DNA of 64,000 nucleotides from Bidens hawaiensis (GCA_021521415.1 JAIQDT010003558.1:207409-271408), one strand, 5' to 3'. Counted from the first letter of the stretch, positions 21,369 to 34,399 are shown. The notes: generated from the letters alone by a model not told the origin. Program-made: numbers and translations.

Positions 21369-24300
21369 GAGAAATGAGGAAGGAATGAGTAATAAGCATT
21401 TGTTTAATTTAGAATTAAAATGAAGAAATTGTTAATCGAAAATGACAAGGTAACGAATATATAATGCATGAAGTCTGTCTATCCATCATTTTCGTTTACT
21501 TTCTAGTGGCTACGTTTTATTGTTAATAATAAATATGTTACTAACCGTATTATAAATGTGTTTAGGTTGAGCAATCAAATCAATATCATGACTAAGCTTT
21601 TATTTAATATAACGTTGTATGTAAAGTAAGTAGCTCATTTAATCTGATTTAAATAACTTGTGTCGTGTTATGTTATGTTTACCACTTTATAAACACTAAT
21701 CATAGAATAATAACTTAACTTCATGGGTTTTACTTTATCTGATAATTAGCACTCAAATAGTATCCGAAAGACATTATGGTGTTAAGTTGTCTTCTCTTTA
21801 TCGAACAAGGTGGATGGTTCCCTATATGATTATGAGTCGTTTACAAAAAACTCTCATACTTTACACCAAATTGTCTATTTAACCTTTCATTCTTTACTTA
21901 AAAAAAATCCTTAAAACATTTTCACAAACTCTGATAACTCACGCTACTACATATTATTCGAGTATTACATAGACATAAGTTTTGTATACAGTTAACTTGG
22001 TTAAAACATGGTTGATGTAAGATAACAAAAAGCGGTTAATTTATCCTTAACCGCGTTAGAGAATTTATAATGGTTTTGTATCCACAAAAATTGTTCACAC
22101 CTCTCATGTTTTATTCTTAATTTCTATTTCCATTTAATTAAATATATGTGTTTTCTTTTTTTTTTTTAACTCATAACATACGAGGAAAATAGAATGGAGA
22201 ATGAATATTGAATGTCAAATATATGAATTGCGAATGAGTATAATATGATATTATGAAAACCTTAAATTTTACCTTAAATAATAAGAATTGAGTACTTGAG
22301 TTAAAAACGATAATTCGATATGTCATTAATGATAGTGAATAACACCCTATGCGGCTATGCCCGTCTTAGGGAGTTAGGAGTAACTCAAATGTTGAATCAT
22401 TTATCAAATAAACTATAAATAATTGCTCTTTCTTTTCCGTCTTCACCACCCACCATTGGTGGAGGCCAATGGCTAACAAAACTAGTTAGTCTAATTAATG
22501 TTAATTGCAGCTCATCTTAATGGTGGCCTCCACCATACAAGAATGCTAATGTTTTTTACCGTGAAAGTTTAAAGTAATAACTTTTTTCTAGTAACTCAAT
22601 CTGGATCGGAACGACACGGAGAAGATTATCATGGATCCTCTTTAGATCAATAGAATGTAAAAACAAACTGAACATATAACACATTTAAGTACTTAATCTA
22701 CAACACAACATAGTAATACTAATGGTCTTTTTCATTCGTACAATCTTAATCATTATACATCTTATTCATTCTATAATAATTCTTTTAAATAACATTTTCT
22801 CTTATTAGACGTAGAAGTATCCAAAACTTTCAAAATTGTGTGTTTTAGTCCTAAAGTTATGTTAGGGTGAACAATATAATAAAATAAGAATATCGTGATT
22901 TGCACCCCTTTTCCTTTTTAATTAGATTACTTCAAATGCAATAATCAACTCAGGAGAAAGAAGAATATATATAACTGCTCAAGCAAAATAATATCTATAA
23001 CAATTTGAAATTGAATTAATTTTTGAAAAGAAAATGAAATTTAATTACAACACTTGTTATAACTGGAAAAAAAATTATAATAAAATAAGGAAATAACGAC
23101 GTTATGGTTGAGGATTTGTGTTTAATATGAGTTCGGTAAACATATTGTGTTTCTCCTTAGTCCTTACAAACACGATTATTTCCCATGTTATAACAATCGA
23201 AGCTGTGAATACTATCAAGAAAGACTTGAGCGCTTAAAACGCACCCGAGACGATAGAGAAATAATGTTTTGATTATAGGATATCTATCGATGTGTTGTGA
23301 GAGAATCGTTGCATATTTCATGTAAATTAGAGGGTATGTCAACTAAGATAGTATCTTTGCCTTATACTTAAAAGTAAAAGTTAAAACGGACCAATCGTCA
23401 GCTCAATTAAACAAAAAAAAATCGTATTAAAGTTTTAATGCAATTTATTTGGTTTAATATTTTTTAGACTTATGTGGAAAGTGGAAGTAAAGTGATTACT
23501 TTAAGTCTATTTCAACCAAGATGCGTTCACCCCACTCCAACCCCTAAGTTGTGCCATCATGATTGGCTGATTGCATTATTATTTGTTAAAACTGAAAAAA
23601 AAAAGAAAAAAAAAAACAAACAAACGATTGATCATGTTATTGTATAGAGCTTTTATATGCTTAGCTCACTGTTATTGATAAAATACCACTGATTCATAAA
23701 GATCTCCACGTTTATATTTTTCAGAGCAATGTAATACTAGTTTATATATATATTTAAACTTCACGCATTAAAATTTAATACTAATAATCACATACACAAA
23801 AATTGTTGTAGCACAAGAATGCCTACTCATGTATTATTAAATCTCATCAACAAATGTACGTTTATTGAAGCTACGCAATGGAAAAGTGATACACGCTAGT
23901 CGCTGGTACTTTCACATACTATGGAAATTTAAACATACATTTCAAGGAATGTGTAACGTGATGTTGGTAAGCGACACAATATAATATGTGGGGAGTTGTG
24001 AGTACTCAGCCTTAGCCGGTTAGTACTCAGTCTTAGTCGAGAGTACTGTGGGATGGCTCACCGAGAACTCGGCCTAGGAGGGGATTGCTAGTTGAGTACT
24101 CGGCGCCTAGGCACGATTTTTACAACCATGATATCACATACTTCCTTATTAATTGTAGAGATAATTTCTTTGTAATATACATAGAGGTTTATCAAATTCT
24201 ACAAAAAGACTAGGTTTAACCTTTTGTAAATATTTTGTTCTTTTATACCATAATACATACATTATATAAGTATTTTTTTTCATGTCATTTGTAAAGGAGC

Positions 24301-24461
24301 TGGAATTAGCTTCCCGCCAAAGCAAATGAAGAAAGAATGGAAGCAATGGATATATTCTTTTCTTTGCTCCCTCCACATAAACACAAATGTTGTCATTGTA
24401 ATCATCCTGACTATATTAATGACCATCTCACCTAGGCCATAACTAGCTTGAAATACAAAAA
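20948..24461. other. Intergenic, no gene seen
   Basis: AT-rich spacer. It contains an (ATT)n microsatellite (about 21329-21366) and a small inverted repeat at 22453-22538 (TGGTGGAGGCC against GGCCTCCACCA). A local repeat at 23995-24110 has AGTACTCAGCCTTAG-like units three to four times. No coding sequence is supported until the exon at 24462. Confidence 0.5.
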
Positions 24462-25120
24462 ATGGATTTCAAACTAGATCTAAAGCTCCCAAATGAAGTT
24501 GACCTTTCGATTTCTAAAAACGAACAAGTTGTCGTTTTCGCCTCACACCAAACGGATTCCATGTTTATCCTCACATCCGACCTCAAAAACGGTTAGATTT
24601 TTTAAACTACCTTTTGTTGTTCTTTCTTTGTATATGTTATTTAAATGGTTATATGCATGTAGGTGGTTATGAGAAAAAGGACATAAGGATTGACATAAAT
24701 GAGGATGGGAATAGAATAACAATAAGTGGTGAAAAGCCCAACAAGGGATTCCAAAAGACCTTCATAATCCCGGAGGGAGTGGCTTTGGATAAAGTCAAAG
24801 CCCGGTTTGACCAAGGCGAGTCAAGACTCACCATTCGGATGCCAAAATTGGTAAAGGGGATGGTCCCTGGTGTTGGGATTGAAGAATTCAAACATCCTGT
24901 TATTCCTATTCCCGCCAATGAAGAGAAACAAACGGTAAATCAAGATGCTGAAGAAATAAAAAAGCAAGATCAGATACCCGAAAGCCAAACAGAAGAATCG
25001 GAACAAAAGAGTTCCTCTTATTCTTCAACTACTCCAATAATAGCGGGATCAGCAATACTTGTCTCTCTTATTGTCGCCTTTTACAGTTTCATTCGCTCTA
25101 AAAACAATAAAAAAGATTAA
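24462..25120 (+). CDS. Membrane-anchored small-heat-shock-like protein (RTM2 type)
   Basis: Two exons: 24462-24591 and 24663-25120, split by a 71-base GT...AG intron in phase 1. The product is about 195 residues. The first half is an alpha-crystallin (HSP20-like) domain, with strands around ITISGEK and the end motif RLTIRMPK. A charged linker rich in Glu, Gln and Lys follows, then one hydrophobic segment near the C-terminus (PIIAGSAILVSLIVAFYSFI) and a basic tail (RSKNNKKD). This layout is that of RESTRICTED TEV MOVEMENT 2-like proteins, which anchor a small-HSP domain to a membrane. A role in restricting virus movement is known for one Arabidopsis member only and should not be assumed here. 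The start is the first ATG of a short exon whose frame joins the second exactly. Confidence 0.82.
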
Positions 25121-25425
25121 CCACTACATCCATTTAGCTTCTTTGTTTGATATAAAACAAACATTTTCAACAAAAATGTGGTCATTTTTTCGGCCCCCAA
25201 GTTTTTAGTTGATCTATGAACCACTGCGCATTGGGCCCAAATCTATAGACCTACATATGACAAGTTCATCTTCCGTTTGCAACACGTTCTTTGTAATATT
25301 CATCTAGATATGTATCATCTTCCTGCAATGCAATGAACACATTATTAGTTGGTACTTAATTGTTTGCGTTTGCACGTGATGGAATTTTGATTTGTCGTGT
25401 GCTTTACCTTATTATAGATTATTAG
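25121..25425. other. Spacer between convergent genes
   Basis: 305 bases holding the 3' ends of the RTM2-like gene (plus strand) and the bZIP gene (minus strand), which converge. I see no further gene. Confidence 0.5.
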
Positions 25426-27664
25426 TTACCATTCCATGGACCGAACTCTCCTCAGCACGTTTCGTCTTGGTCTTTGTTTCTCTGTAACTGGAATTATGCT
25501 GTCCATCAACTGAACAAAACACAAAACAGTGTTAATCACATTAATTACAAATCCAACACATTCTAGTTTTCATGAAACAGAGAGAATAAAACACAACTTC
25601 AAACAAACACAAACGAAATCAAACAACTGTAACTTGAACAAGCGCCCCAAAAGATACATTTAGGATTTGATGTATAATAACAATGTATTCACATTTTCAT
25701 TGTTTTTGAAATAAAAAAACAGCTGTTTCATGATCGGATTTTGCCTTTAATGTCTCCAAATTATTCTATTTATTTAACTGGAACCATATTGATCAGACAA
25801 AACCATATAAACCAACAAGAATTAACCATTTTCGGAAAAGCAACAATAGAACTGAACCACCAAGTAATCTAAAATACTCTTCTATGAATGGAAAAAAGAA
25901 TATATTATTTATCGTAATTTGAGGGAACAAATTTGGCAAAGCGAAATTCTTAAACTATGCGACAATTTCAACAATAAGTTGTATATAGTTAGTAACAAAT
26001 ATAAATAAAATTTAATAAAATAGTAACACTGTTTTAATGCATAAAAAGAGCAAAGGGAGTAGAATTAGTTGCATACCTGCTTATACCTTATTCTAGTCTG
26101 CTCCGTCTGAAAAAATAAAAATAAATAAGTAACGCAAGTTAGCAAATAATAACTTTTCAAGTTAAAACTCAGAATTGTTTATAACCACACTGCTTTATTA
26201 TGAAAAGAAAAACACAAAGATTAAGTGATTAACCGTGTTACCTTTACTTTCAACAACGCCTCGTTTTCTTCTTCCAGTTTCACAGCTAAAGATTCCAGCT
26301 CAGCTTGGTACGCCTGAAAAAGCATATCAATAAGAAACTAAGAATCATAAAAGTTAAAATTTCGTTTAGAAAACAGAGAAATAATCACCTGTTTGCGTTC
26401 TCTGGACCTTGCAGCGGACTCTCGATTCTTAATCATCCTTCTCTGCCTCTGTTGAGCCGCCTTATCTAACGTCTCCAACATTGCTCTCTTTTTCCCTCCA
26501 ATACCGAACCCGTCCACATTTACATTTGGCGGGTGAACACTACTATTAGGATTGTCAAAACTAAATATCCCTCCGCTTGGTAATCGTTGAGGTGGAATTT
26601 TAACATCTTCTTCCTCAATTGCCCCTGCTTTCGCCAAGAAATCCTCCAATGTCATCATCTCATCGGGCACTTCCTGCTTGCAACTACGCCCCGCCACAAG
26701 CTCCTTCCAAACATCATCCACACTCTTTGATGATGTCGGCACTAATTTCATGTTAAAAAAATTATAAACATAACATAAAGTTTAACTTCAAATAATCTTA
26801 AAATCAAATACTTTCAAAGATTGAATTGATATAATAGAAATAACAATAACTAATAATGGATATCATATGGGGAAAGTTAACGTACATACTAAAAAAGCGT
26901 GCTAAGTAGTGTAATTATTTATACAAGTAATGCAATTACGTAATTAAATCGTAGCGTAATTATGTAATTACATCGTACTATAATTACACTATGTTGTATT
27001 TATAATTACACTACTTGATTACACTATGTTAATTTAATTTGTATTTGATCCAACCCCGGTATCATATATGGCCTTTGTCTTAAAAAAAACTTAACCAACA
27101 TTAAATAGAGCTATTATAAGAAGTGTAAATGAGCCGAGCCAAGCCAAGCCCGAACTCGACTTGTTTTGACTTATGGGAGCTCAAGTGTGGTTCGTTTCGA
27201 GCTCTTTTTTCTAAAGTTCGACTAGATTTCGGTTATTAAAGGTGTGTCATTCTTTCAAGCTAAAGTTCGGCTCGTTTATTATTTATTAATTAAAATTATA
27301 TACATTTTAAATTATTTTTAAATATTTTGACACAACCTTAACAAGCTTAAGCTCGGTTCGAGCTCATGTGCAGTAAGTTTAAACGCAGAAGTTAAAGCTT
27401 AAAAAACACACTAGACTCGTTAAGGCTCGACGAGTGTAAAATGTCTTCCTATACAAGGCTCGAGCTCGATAACTATACAAATTGACTTATAACTTCATAC
27501 CAAAAACATTTTGATCAAATATAATAACAAATTGACAGATGTAAAATGTCAGATTAAAAAAACAAAACAAACAAACCACTGTCTTGACGGGTAACGGCGG
27601 CGGCGGCGGCATCTAACAACGTAGTCTGGAGAGGTTGAGATTGAGGTAGTTGGTTGTCGGACAT
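25426..27664 (-). CDS. Group A bZIP transcription factor, GBF4-like
   Basis: Five exons on the minus strand: 27580-27664, 26389-26741, 26242-26313, 26077-26106 and 25426-25509, all with GT...AG borders and matching phases. The product is about 207 residues. Seen: conserved SVDDVWKELV and MTLEDFLAKAGA blocks of ABA-linked group A factors, basic region NRESAARSRERKQ, a leucine zipper begun by LESLAVKLEEENEALL, and C-terminal RRVRSMEW. These match GBF4/DPBF-type factors, which bind G-box (CACGTG) and ABRE sites. The start given (MSDNQ) is the first ATG in frame; a better family match lies upstream in another frame (27613-27771). Exon 1 contains a poly-Ala run from (GCC)n. Confidence 0.85.
26904..27016. 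repeat. Small foldback element in bZIP intron 1
   Basis: AAGTAGTGTAATTAT (26904-26918) is perfectly inverted as ATAATTACACTACTT (27002-27016). The interior also repeats GTAATTA. At 113 bases it looks like a tiny MITE, and it lies within intron 1 of the bZIP gene (26742-27579). Confidence 0.65.
27115..27480. repeat. hAT-like MITE remnant in bZIP intron 1
   Basis: GTAAATGAGCCGAGCC opens a stretch rich in GGCTCG and GAGCTCG words typical of a common plant hAT-type MITE, closing near 27480 with related words in inverted orientation. Termini and target duplication are unclear. Confidence 0.4.
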
Positions 27665-27771
27665 CTGGAAGGTATCTGACTTTTGTTACTGATTGAGGAA
27701 GAAGAATTAGTTGATGATTTGCGTGTGATTAGATCCGAATTTATCGAAGACATGAGCTTAGAGGAAGCCAT
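27613..27771 (-). other. Upstream frame with GBF4-like N-terminus
   Basis: A 52-codon frame starts at the ATG at 27771 and reads MASSKLMSSINSDL, close to the N-terminus I recall for GBF4, then runs Ser-rich and stops at TAG (27613-27615). It overlaps the bZIP start (27664) in another frame. Either a single base has been lost near 27660 (real or a sequencing error), so that the true start is 27771, or it is an overlapping upstream frame that limits translation of the main frame. Confidence 0.55.
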
Positions 27772-29066
27772 GTATTATCCGGATTGGTCGGGAGTGTGAG
27801 CATAATAAAAGGGTTTGTTCGGGATTATTATAAATAATAAAATTGTTGAATTTAATGTTGATGTTTGGTTGTTTGTTTGGGTCCAGATGAGTTTGTTTGT
27901 TTAGATGAGCGTTGAATTATGTTGTTTCTTTGGAACACGGAGATATATCGATTGATCGATGGATCGAAAATATTGAAAGGGGAAAATTACAAAAACAGTC
28001 CCTCACCTAATCTCCACTTGACACTTGTCTTCTTACACCTAATTATATGGGGAAAAAGTTAAACGTGTCAATGAACCAAACGGCCAAACCAAGTTGTGTA
28101 ATATCTTGTGTGGATTGGGATTGTAACATGTAAACATTCTTTGCGAGAAAAAGTGGTGCATGCACTATTATATCATGCTCTTTTTGTAGGAAAATCTATA
28201 TTTAACAGATATTTTTAAATCTTAATATAACATGTATTTTAAAATCTTGAAAAATGAATATTAGTAAATGTTGTCGACGGTTTACGTGTTTTTACAAGTA
28301 AAACGAACTCAATCACTGTTTTGACGCGTTCATTTCACATAATGGAATGTAATGGAATTGGAATTTACATAGGATTTATAATTTAAAAGAATTGGATTAG
28401 GAATCTGAACATTCTAATAAGAATTGAAATTCGAGGGAATTGAAATCCAATTACATTTTTAATGTGTTCGTTTGACAAATGAATTGTAATCTATCACCAC
28501 AAATGAATAAGGATCGCTTTCTTTTAACGAGAATAACGATGAAAACATTTTAGTTTTTTTAGATCTTTTATTTTTTATTTATATTTTGCGTTATGATTTT
28601 TTATTATTTTTATTTTATTTATGGGTTTTCTATCAAGATCAAGAACTCCTTAAAAATTATTCAAAAATTATAATAAATTTTTTTTAACTCAAATAGAAAC
28701 TAAAAACAAAAAAAAAGTAAAAAAGCTAAAATGTTTTATTCATTCATTAAAAAAAACACCTGAGAAAAGATTCCAATAGATTTTCTAAAATTTATCTACA
28801 TTTTGAAAGGATTTGGAATTCATTTATTTAAAGAAATTTGAAGGAATTAAATTCCAGTTCCAATATTTTGAACTGAACACACCGAAATGGAATTAAAATT
28901 TCAATTATAACGAAACGAACATGCCATGTTATGGGATTTTAATTTTAATTCCTTTGAAATCCCACGATTCTGTAAAAAGAACACACCCATAGGGTATTTG
29001 AGATTCCTTATTCGTGCCTCCTTATGACTTTCATATAGCAATAAGCTATAAGTTACAACTTACAAG
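27772..29066. other. bZIP upstream region and AT-rich spacer
   Basis: Promoter side of the bZIP gene, then AT-rich sequence. From about 28310 to 28990 repeated GGAATTGGAATT / AATTCCAATT words at both ends suggest another MITE, but I could not set its borders. Confidence 0.4.
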
Positions 29067-29074
29067 TTTGTAAC

Positions 29075-29833
29075 CAGTGGCGAAGCTTGGGCTTAACCAC
29101 GGGGTGACCGAAGTCACGGACTCAAAAATTTCCGGGTCGAAGATTCGGTTCGTGTCGGTGATTCGGGTCTGGTTGGGTCGGATCAAACAATATAACATTT
29201 ATATATATAATTTTTCTTCATTTATTCAAACAATTGTTCTTACAATAAAAAAACAAAATAATTTTTTAACCAACAAAGACCTAAAATATTCATGATGATG
29301 CGAGAGGAATGGTGAGTAGGCCAGTAGGGATAAGCAAATTCGATATTGATACCGGTACCGATACCGAAATCGGTACAGATTTGGTACCGTCGGTACCGAA
29401 TAGATACCAAGGTTTTGAGTTTTGGTACCGGTATATCTCAAATTTTACCTTCAATACCGGTATCAAACCGAATATTTGGTATCGGTACCGGCACCGGTAT
29501 GGTACCGATCTGATCCCTAAGGGTGAATACCTAGAAGAAGAATTGCAAAGACCTATAATATTTAAAAAAAAAACAAATCTTTTACTATTCGACTACTATT
29601 TTGTAACTTTTCTTTATAAATATTGCGAAGTTTTAGAAAAAAAAACAAACGATGGGGTATTATATTTGGAAAAAAAATCAGTAGTGACCGGTAGCATTTT
29701 GGAAAAATACATCGGGGGTGACCGCGCTTAATACCTATAAAAACTTTTGAGAAAAATCACGAAATTTAACCTGTTAACGGAGAAAACGGCAGTGGCCGGG
29801 GCCACCCCTGGTCCCCACATAGCTTCGCCCTTG
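29075..29833. mobile_element. hAT-type MITE with 8-bp target duplication
   Basis: TTTGTAAC stands at 29067-29074 and again at 29834-29841. The element begins CAGTGGCGAAGCT and ends AGCTTCGCCCTTG, 11 of 13 inverted matches. An eight-base duplication is that of hAT elements. Its 759 bases encode no transposase. A second GGTACCG-rich element seems nested inside (about 29330-29521). Confidence 0.85.
29330..29521. repeat. Nested GGTACCG-rich element
   Basis: TAGGGATAAGCA opens and a sequence ending CTGATCCCTA closes a segment full of GATACCGGTACC-like palindromic words. The outer seven bases (TAGGGAT) are inverted at the two ends. No target duplication was found, so the nesting is tentative. Confidence 0.45.
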
Positions 29834-30183
29834 TTTGTAACTTATCAATTTATCTTCTTACATAATAAGTAACCACAAATACTTTTTTAACTTTTCATAA
29901 GTTCTAAGTCATAAAAAGGTAAAAATAAAGAATTCCAAACACCCCATACTCAAAATTAGAGTGTTGGATGAAAAAATTTGGGACCAAAAGTTGGACAAAC
30001 AATATCCACAAAAATATATAGAATGTTACTTTGTCTTTATCAACATATATTAGCACCTTCTAATTGATTAAAAATACTGAGGCTCTCAATTTTTTTATCC
30101 AACTCCATATCAATATTAAAACAAGCTCGAGTTACATAGCACTTTTATTTGGGTTTGGGTCACGATTATTTGATAAATAATAC

Positions 30184-30748
30184 TAAGGGTGTGTGTATGT
30201 CGGTTTGGAGCGGTTTTGAGTCAAACCCATAACCATAACCGATATGTCGGTTAATGGATAACCATAACCATAACCAATCCATTATGGCGGTTTCAGTTAA
30301 TCGGTTTTGAAGGTTAAAGCGAGTCGGTTATAGGTCGGTTAACCGTAACCAAAACAATTTAATTGAGCCTAAAAGTTTGATACCAAATATTATGAAAAAT
30401 GACTTGACATAATTCAACAAAATATATAATCCATAATATTAATATCAAATGTTGAAAAAATTGCATTATATAATCTAACAATGAAATTTAAGTTAATTTG
30501 ATAACAAAAGTTGAACCGAACACATCAAAATGGTATAATCTGACAATATGTTTGTTGATAATAAATCCCAAACATATTGTTAGTTAAATAAATGGGTCGG
30601 TTTGGTTATGGCGGGTTTGGAAGTATCGATAACCAAAACCGACCCGCATTTGGCGGTTTTCAAAACTTCATTAAATCGGTTAAAATCGGTTCGGTTATGA
30701 CGGTGATGGTTCGGTTAACGGTTATGATGGTTAAATTGCTCACCCCTA
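30184..30748. mobile_element. hAT-type MITE with 8-bp target duplication
   Basis: AATAATAC flanks both ends (30176-30183, 30749-30756). The inverted ends are TAAGGGTG and CACCCCTA (7 of 8). The 565-base interior is built of CGGTTATGG / CCATAACCG words, with no coding capacity. Confidence 0.85.
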
Positions 30749-30756
30749 AATAATAC

Positions 30757-33063
30757 CATCCAAAATGTCAACGCTTCATGTAACCGGCCGACCCATGGAA
30801 AGGCAAAAAGGGACACGGCCCAGGGCTCTCGCATTCGTTCTCACCCACAATTTAGGAATAGGTTGTTTAGCGAATTCTCAAGCGATCATATCATATTCAT
30901 CAATTAACGATTCAATAAGCGAACCAATAAGAACTCCAAATCAGTTTAATGTACGTGGAGCGGTGATCATGGTTTTGAAATTTTCATGTTTCAGTTAATC
31001 AATTTTGAGAAGCAAGTTTGTGATGTTTTAATCATAGTATGATGAACTGATCACTAATGTTTTAATTTTGTAAATTTCACGTTTAAGATTGTTCTATTTT
31101 GAGAACTATTGCATATGTTTATGTTTTAAAGTTTCAATTTGTATATTATAACTTTATAAATTTCTATGTTAATTTTATTTCACCAACTTTATTGATCATC
31201 TATGTTAATTTTTAGAAAGTATATATATCTCCTAAATATCTATATCTATATGGTAGACAAAAACATAAAAAGAAGAAAATAGTAAGGTATGTTAATTTAA
31301 ACTCTAATTTTGTTACCGTTATGGCATATGGATTTTTTCACATGCCGCATGCCCGGATTTTTATTTATTTATTATTACCGGGGACGCACTGCATATAACA
31401 TATTAACATGTTATATTTTTATTTCGGTATAAGTGTTTTTCATTAACATATATTTAAAAGAGCTGTTGTATCACAAGTTAACGAAAGAAATAGGGTAAGG
31501 GTAAATGGCCCTTTAATTAATGACCAATTATAGATAGATATTGCTGGAAGAAATGAAAGACACGTACCAAGTAATAGATGGCGTTAAGGAGAATATTCCT
31601 TTCAACATGACACCAACAAATCTGATCGAGACAACGATTGTGCTTTTTGTTTATAGAGTAACGTGTTTTTGTTAATACAGTCGTACACTCAACTTTCTCT
31701 ACTTTAGATAGAAGATAGACCGGTACTACTTTAAGTAAGGGTATGTCGGGTTGGTGGGTTAACGTGTTGAAATGTGTAACCCGACCCCGACCCATGTTAC
31801 TATTTCGTGTCAAAGATTTCAAACCTAACCCGCACACACATAAATTTGGGTTGACCCGAACATGACATGTTTAACCCATTTATGAAGGAAAATGATTAAT
31901 GACAAACTAGATTTAATTTAGAGTCGGTAGAATAAATAAGTAGTTTGAATTATTTTTTTAATAAAAATCTTGAAAATGAATTGAAATTACAAATGTTTCA
32001 TCAAAATAAAAAAAATGAAAAACGTAAAAACAAGGAAATAAAAATATAGTTATAAAGGTCTTTTTTAGGTAGTTAAACTAGGTTAACAAGTCAACCCGTA
32101 CCGACCCATTTTCACTCGGGTATATTAGTTGGCATGAACCCGGCCCGGTTTTTAAATGGGTTGTGTTAGTGAATCCAAAACTTGTTCTTTTGTTCGTGTT
32201 GGGTTCGGGTCATGCCAACAATTGTCACCCATAGTTTGAGGTTATAATCTTTTGAACTAAAAAAAAAACTAAGGGTGTTGTTATTGATGTAGATTGTTGC
32301 TTGTGGTTGATAAGGTGAAAAAGACAAAGACTTAGATGTTGATACGAAGTCATGTAGATGTGCATTATACTTTCTAATGGATGTGAATTGATTTGATAAA
32401 AGTTTGAAATTGCTAATTAGACGATGATTGACATTAGGTGATGGTAATAAAATATACATGCTGAAGTACTTTCTACATATGAGAAAGTTAATATCGATAA
32501 ATAGATAAATATGAAAATATTAAGCCTTGCGTTGATGAAAAACAGGTTTGATACTCAACTAGTCATTCTTGTTAAACCTTAGTCTAGGAGCATAAAACAA
32601 AATTATCTGTAACAAGTAATGAACTATCAACTCTAACATTACCTAAAATTTTCAAAATCCAAAATAATTTATGTGTAAGAAAAACCCATTGCTCTATATT
32701 ATGCTTAACAAAAGACCTAGTGATATAAGCATGCATTTTTTTTCAATAAATAACCCTATAATTGTGGCACTTTGCTAAAAAAAAAGTCTTCAGTTAGATA
32801 ATTTGAATCTGTTTTGAAGGTATCGATTTCATATAATTAAAAGAAGTATATAATGAGGAAAGGGAACAAATCACATGTTTATGTGATTTTAAATCACATA
32901 GAGGTGTAACATTCCTTGCACAAAATGTTCAATATTCATTAATTCGTAGGATTATAAGTCCAAGAGATCGAAGAAATTGGGTTATGATGTACAAAACCTC
33001 TTCAATTTAGAAAATTATATATCATAAGTGCATGGGTATGCAACCTCCAACTATACAATTGTG
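30757..33063. other. Intergenic, repeat remnants, no gene seen
   Basis: AT-rich. At 31740-32210 stretches of GGGTTGGTGGGTTAACG and CCCGACCC words, with an inverted pair TTGGCATGAACCCG (32129) and CGGGTCATGCCAA (32205), suggest one more MITE of the 'ACCCGACCC' class. Short frames here are not supported as genes. Confidence 0.4.
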
Positions 33064-33074
33064 TTACTTGTGTA

Positions 33075-33701
33075 TAGGGCTGTGCAACGGTTCAGAACCA
33101 CGAAAACCGAACCAGAATCGAATATGACTAAAAATTAGAACCGAAACAAGAACCTATTATAGTAAATCGGTTCGGTTCCAGAACCGGTAAAGTCGGTTCT
33201 CGCTAATCGGTTCTGGCCAGAACCGTTTCCGTTTTATATTTATCAAATTAATTTAGATTACAACATGAACATCCGTTATATTTCTGGTTAAAACCTATTT
33301 GTTGAAGTTAAATAAATCATTAGCAACAATAGATTAAAGGAAGATCATATCATTTTATATTAAATTTTCTTGATAGTTTAAATCAAAATTGATCATGATT
33401 GCTAGGTCTTGAACGCAAAGAAAGAAGATTTAAATTAAATAATGATTGAATGAATGCGGTTTAATAAGTTACTATATAAAAAATGGGTATTGGTAAATTT
33501 AGTTAAAACGGTTTTAATATTCCGGTTCTTCAGTTCCAAGTCTAGAACCGTCGGTTTTACCCGGAACCGAAACGCGAACCATGTAATGAAAATTATGAGA
33601 ACCGAGAACCGTAATGTAACACATGTTAGCGGTTCTGAGGCACCGGTTCGGTTTTGGTTTCACGGTTCTGGCGGTTCCGAACCGATTTTTGCTCACCCCT
33701 A
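33075..33701. mobile_element. hAT-type MITE with one displaced flank
   Basis: TAGGGCTGTGCAA (33075-33087) and TTGCTCACCCCTA (33689-33701) are inverted over 11 of 13 bases. The interior is made of CGGTTCTGGAACCG words. The left flank, TTACTTGTGTA (33064-33074), does not recur directly after the right end but at 33960-33970, beyond a tRNA-like segment. Confidence 0.7.
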
Positions 33702-33959
33702 GCTGGGTTGGATAAGGCTTGGGCTTTCCTATGGGGGGTCTCAAGTTCGAATTCCACTCCAGGCGGCCTTGAGGTACCCGTCACTAATGAAGTTCTACTA
33801 AGACAGGGAAGCCGTAGTGGCGCGGGTTCGATCCTGAGGGTCGGCTAAGATCTGTCGCGGACTGAATGGAGGTGTTTTACCGGCGTCATACCTCTTGCGG
33901 GGTGGGGTGATGGGTATCCAAATGGGTACCGGGGTAAGGGTTCCCTCCTCCAACCCTTT
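33702..33959 (+). mobile_element. tRNA-like SINE fragment
   Basis: It begins with a tRNA-like A box region (AGCTGGGTTGGATAAGGC), followed by a B box (AGTTCGAATTCC, about 33743-33754) at the right distance, and contains a second GGTTCGATCC at about 33825. It ends in a T run. It sits exactly between the MITE right end and the displaced flank. Confidence 0.55.
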
Positions 33960-34284
33960 TTACTTGTGTACAAGTTGAACACACAAAGTACTTCACGTAA
34001 TCTGTAACACACAACCATATGTCCGGTCCATGGATTTCTCTCACTTGTATCGTATATACCAAAAAACTTAGTGTATATGTACTCTAGTGTGTTAGACCAT
34101 CGCACTTTTTTTATAACGTCGACTTTCTTGTATGTTAGACCATCGCACTTTTCAATTTGAAGATTCTTTATGCTGTCTTAACCGAACACACGCTGATTTT
34201 TCAACAAGACTGTCGTTACTCGATATGAATACATCAAAATTTTTAAAACTAAGTAATAAAATCCATAAGTGTGTTTATTTACCT

Positions 34285-34296
34285 TTTATATAAAAA
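34285..34296 (+). promoter_or_regulatory. TATA box of the sphingomyelin-synthase-like gene
   Basis: TTATATAAAAAG about 105 bases before the start codon is a strong match. Upstream, GTTAGACCATCGCACTTTT occurs twice (about 34091 and 34134), a short local duplication. Confidence 0.55.
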
Positions 34297-34399
34297 GCCC
34301 GTGTTGTAAATAATGCAACATGGTCTCAATTAAACTAGCAACAAACAAGGCCTCATTTATGACTCAACTTAACTAACACACACACTCACACACACTCCA

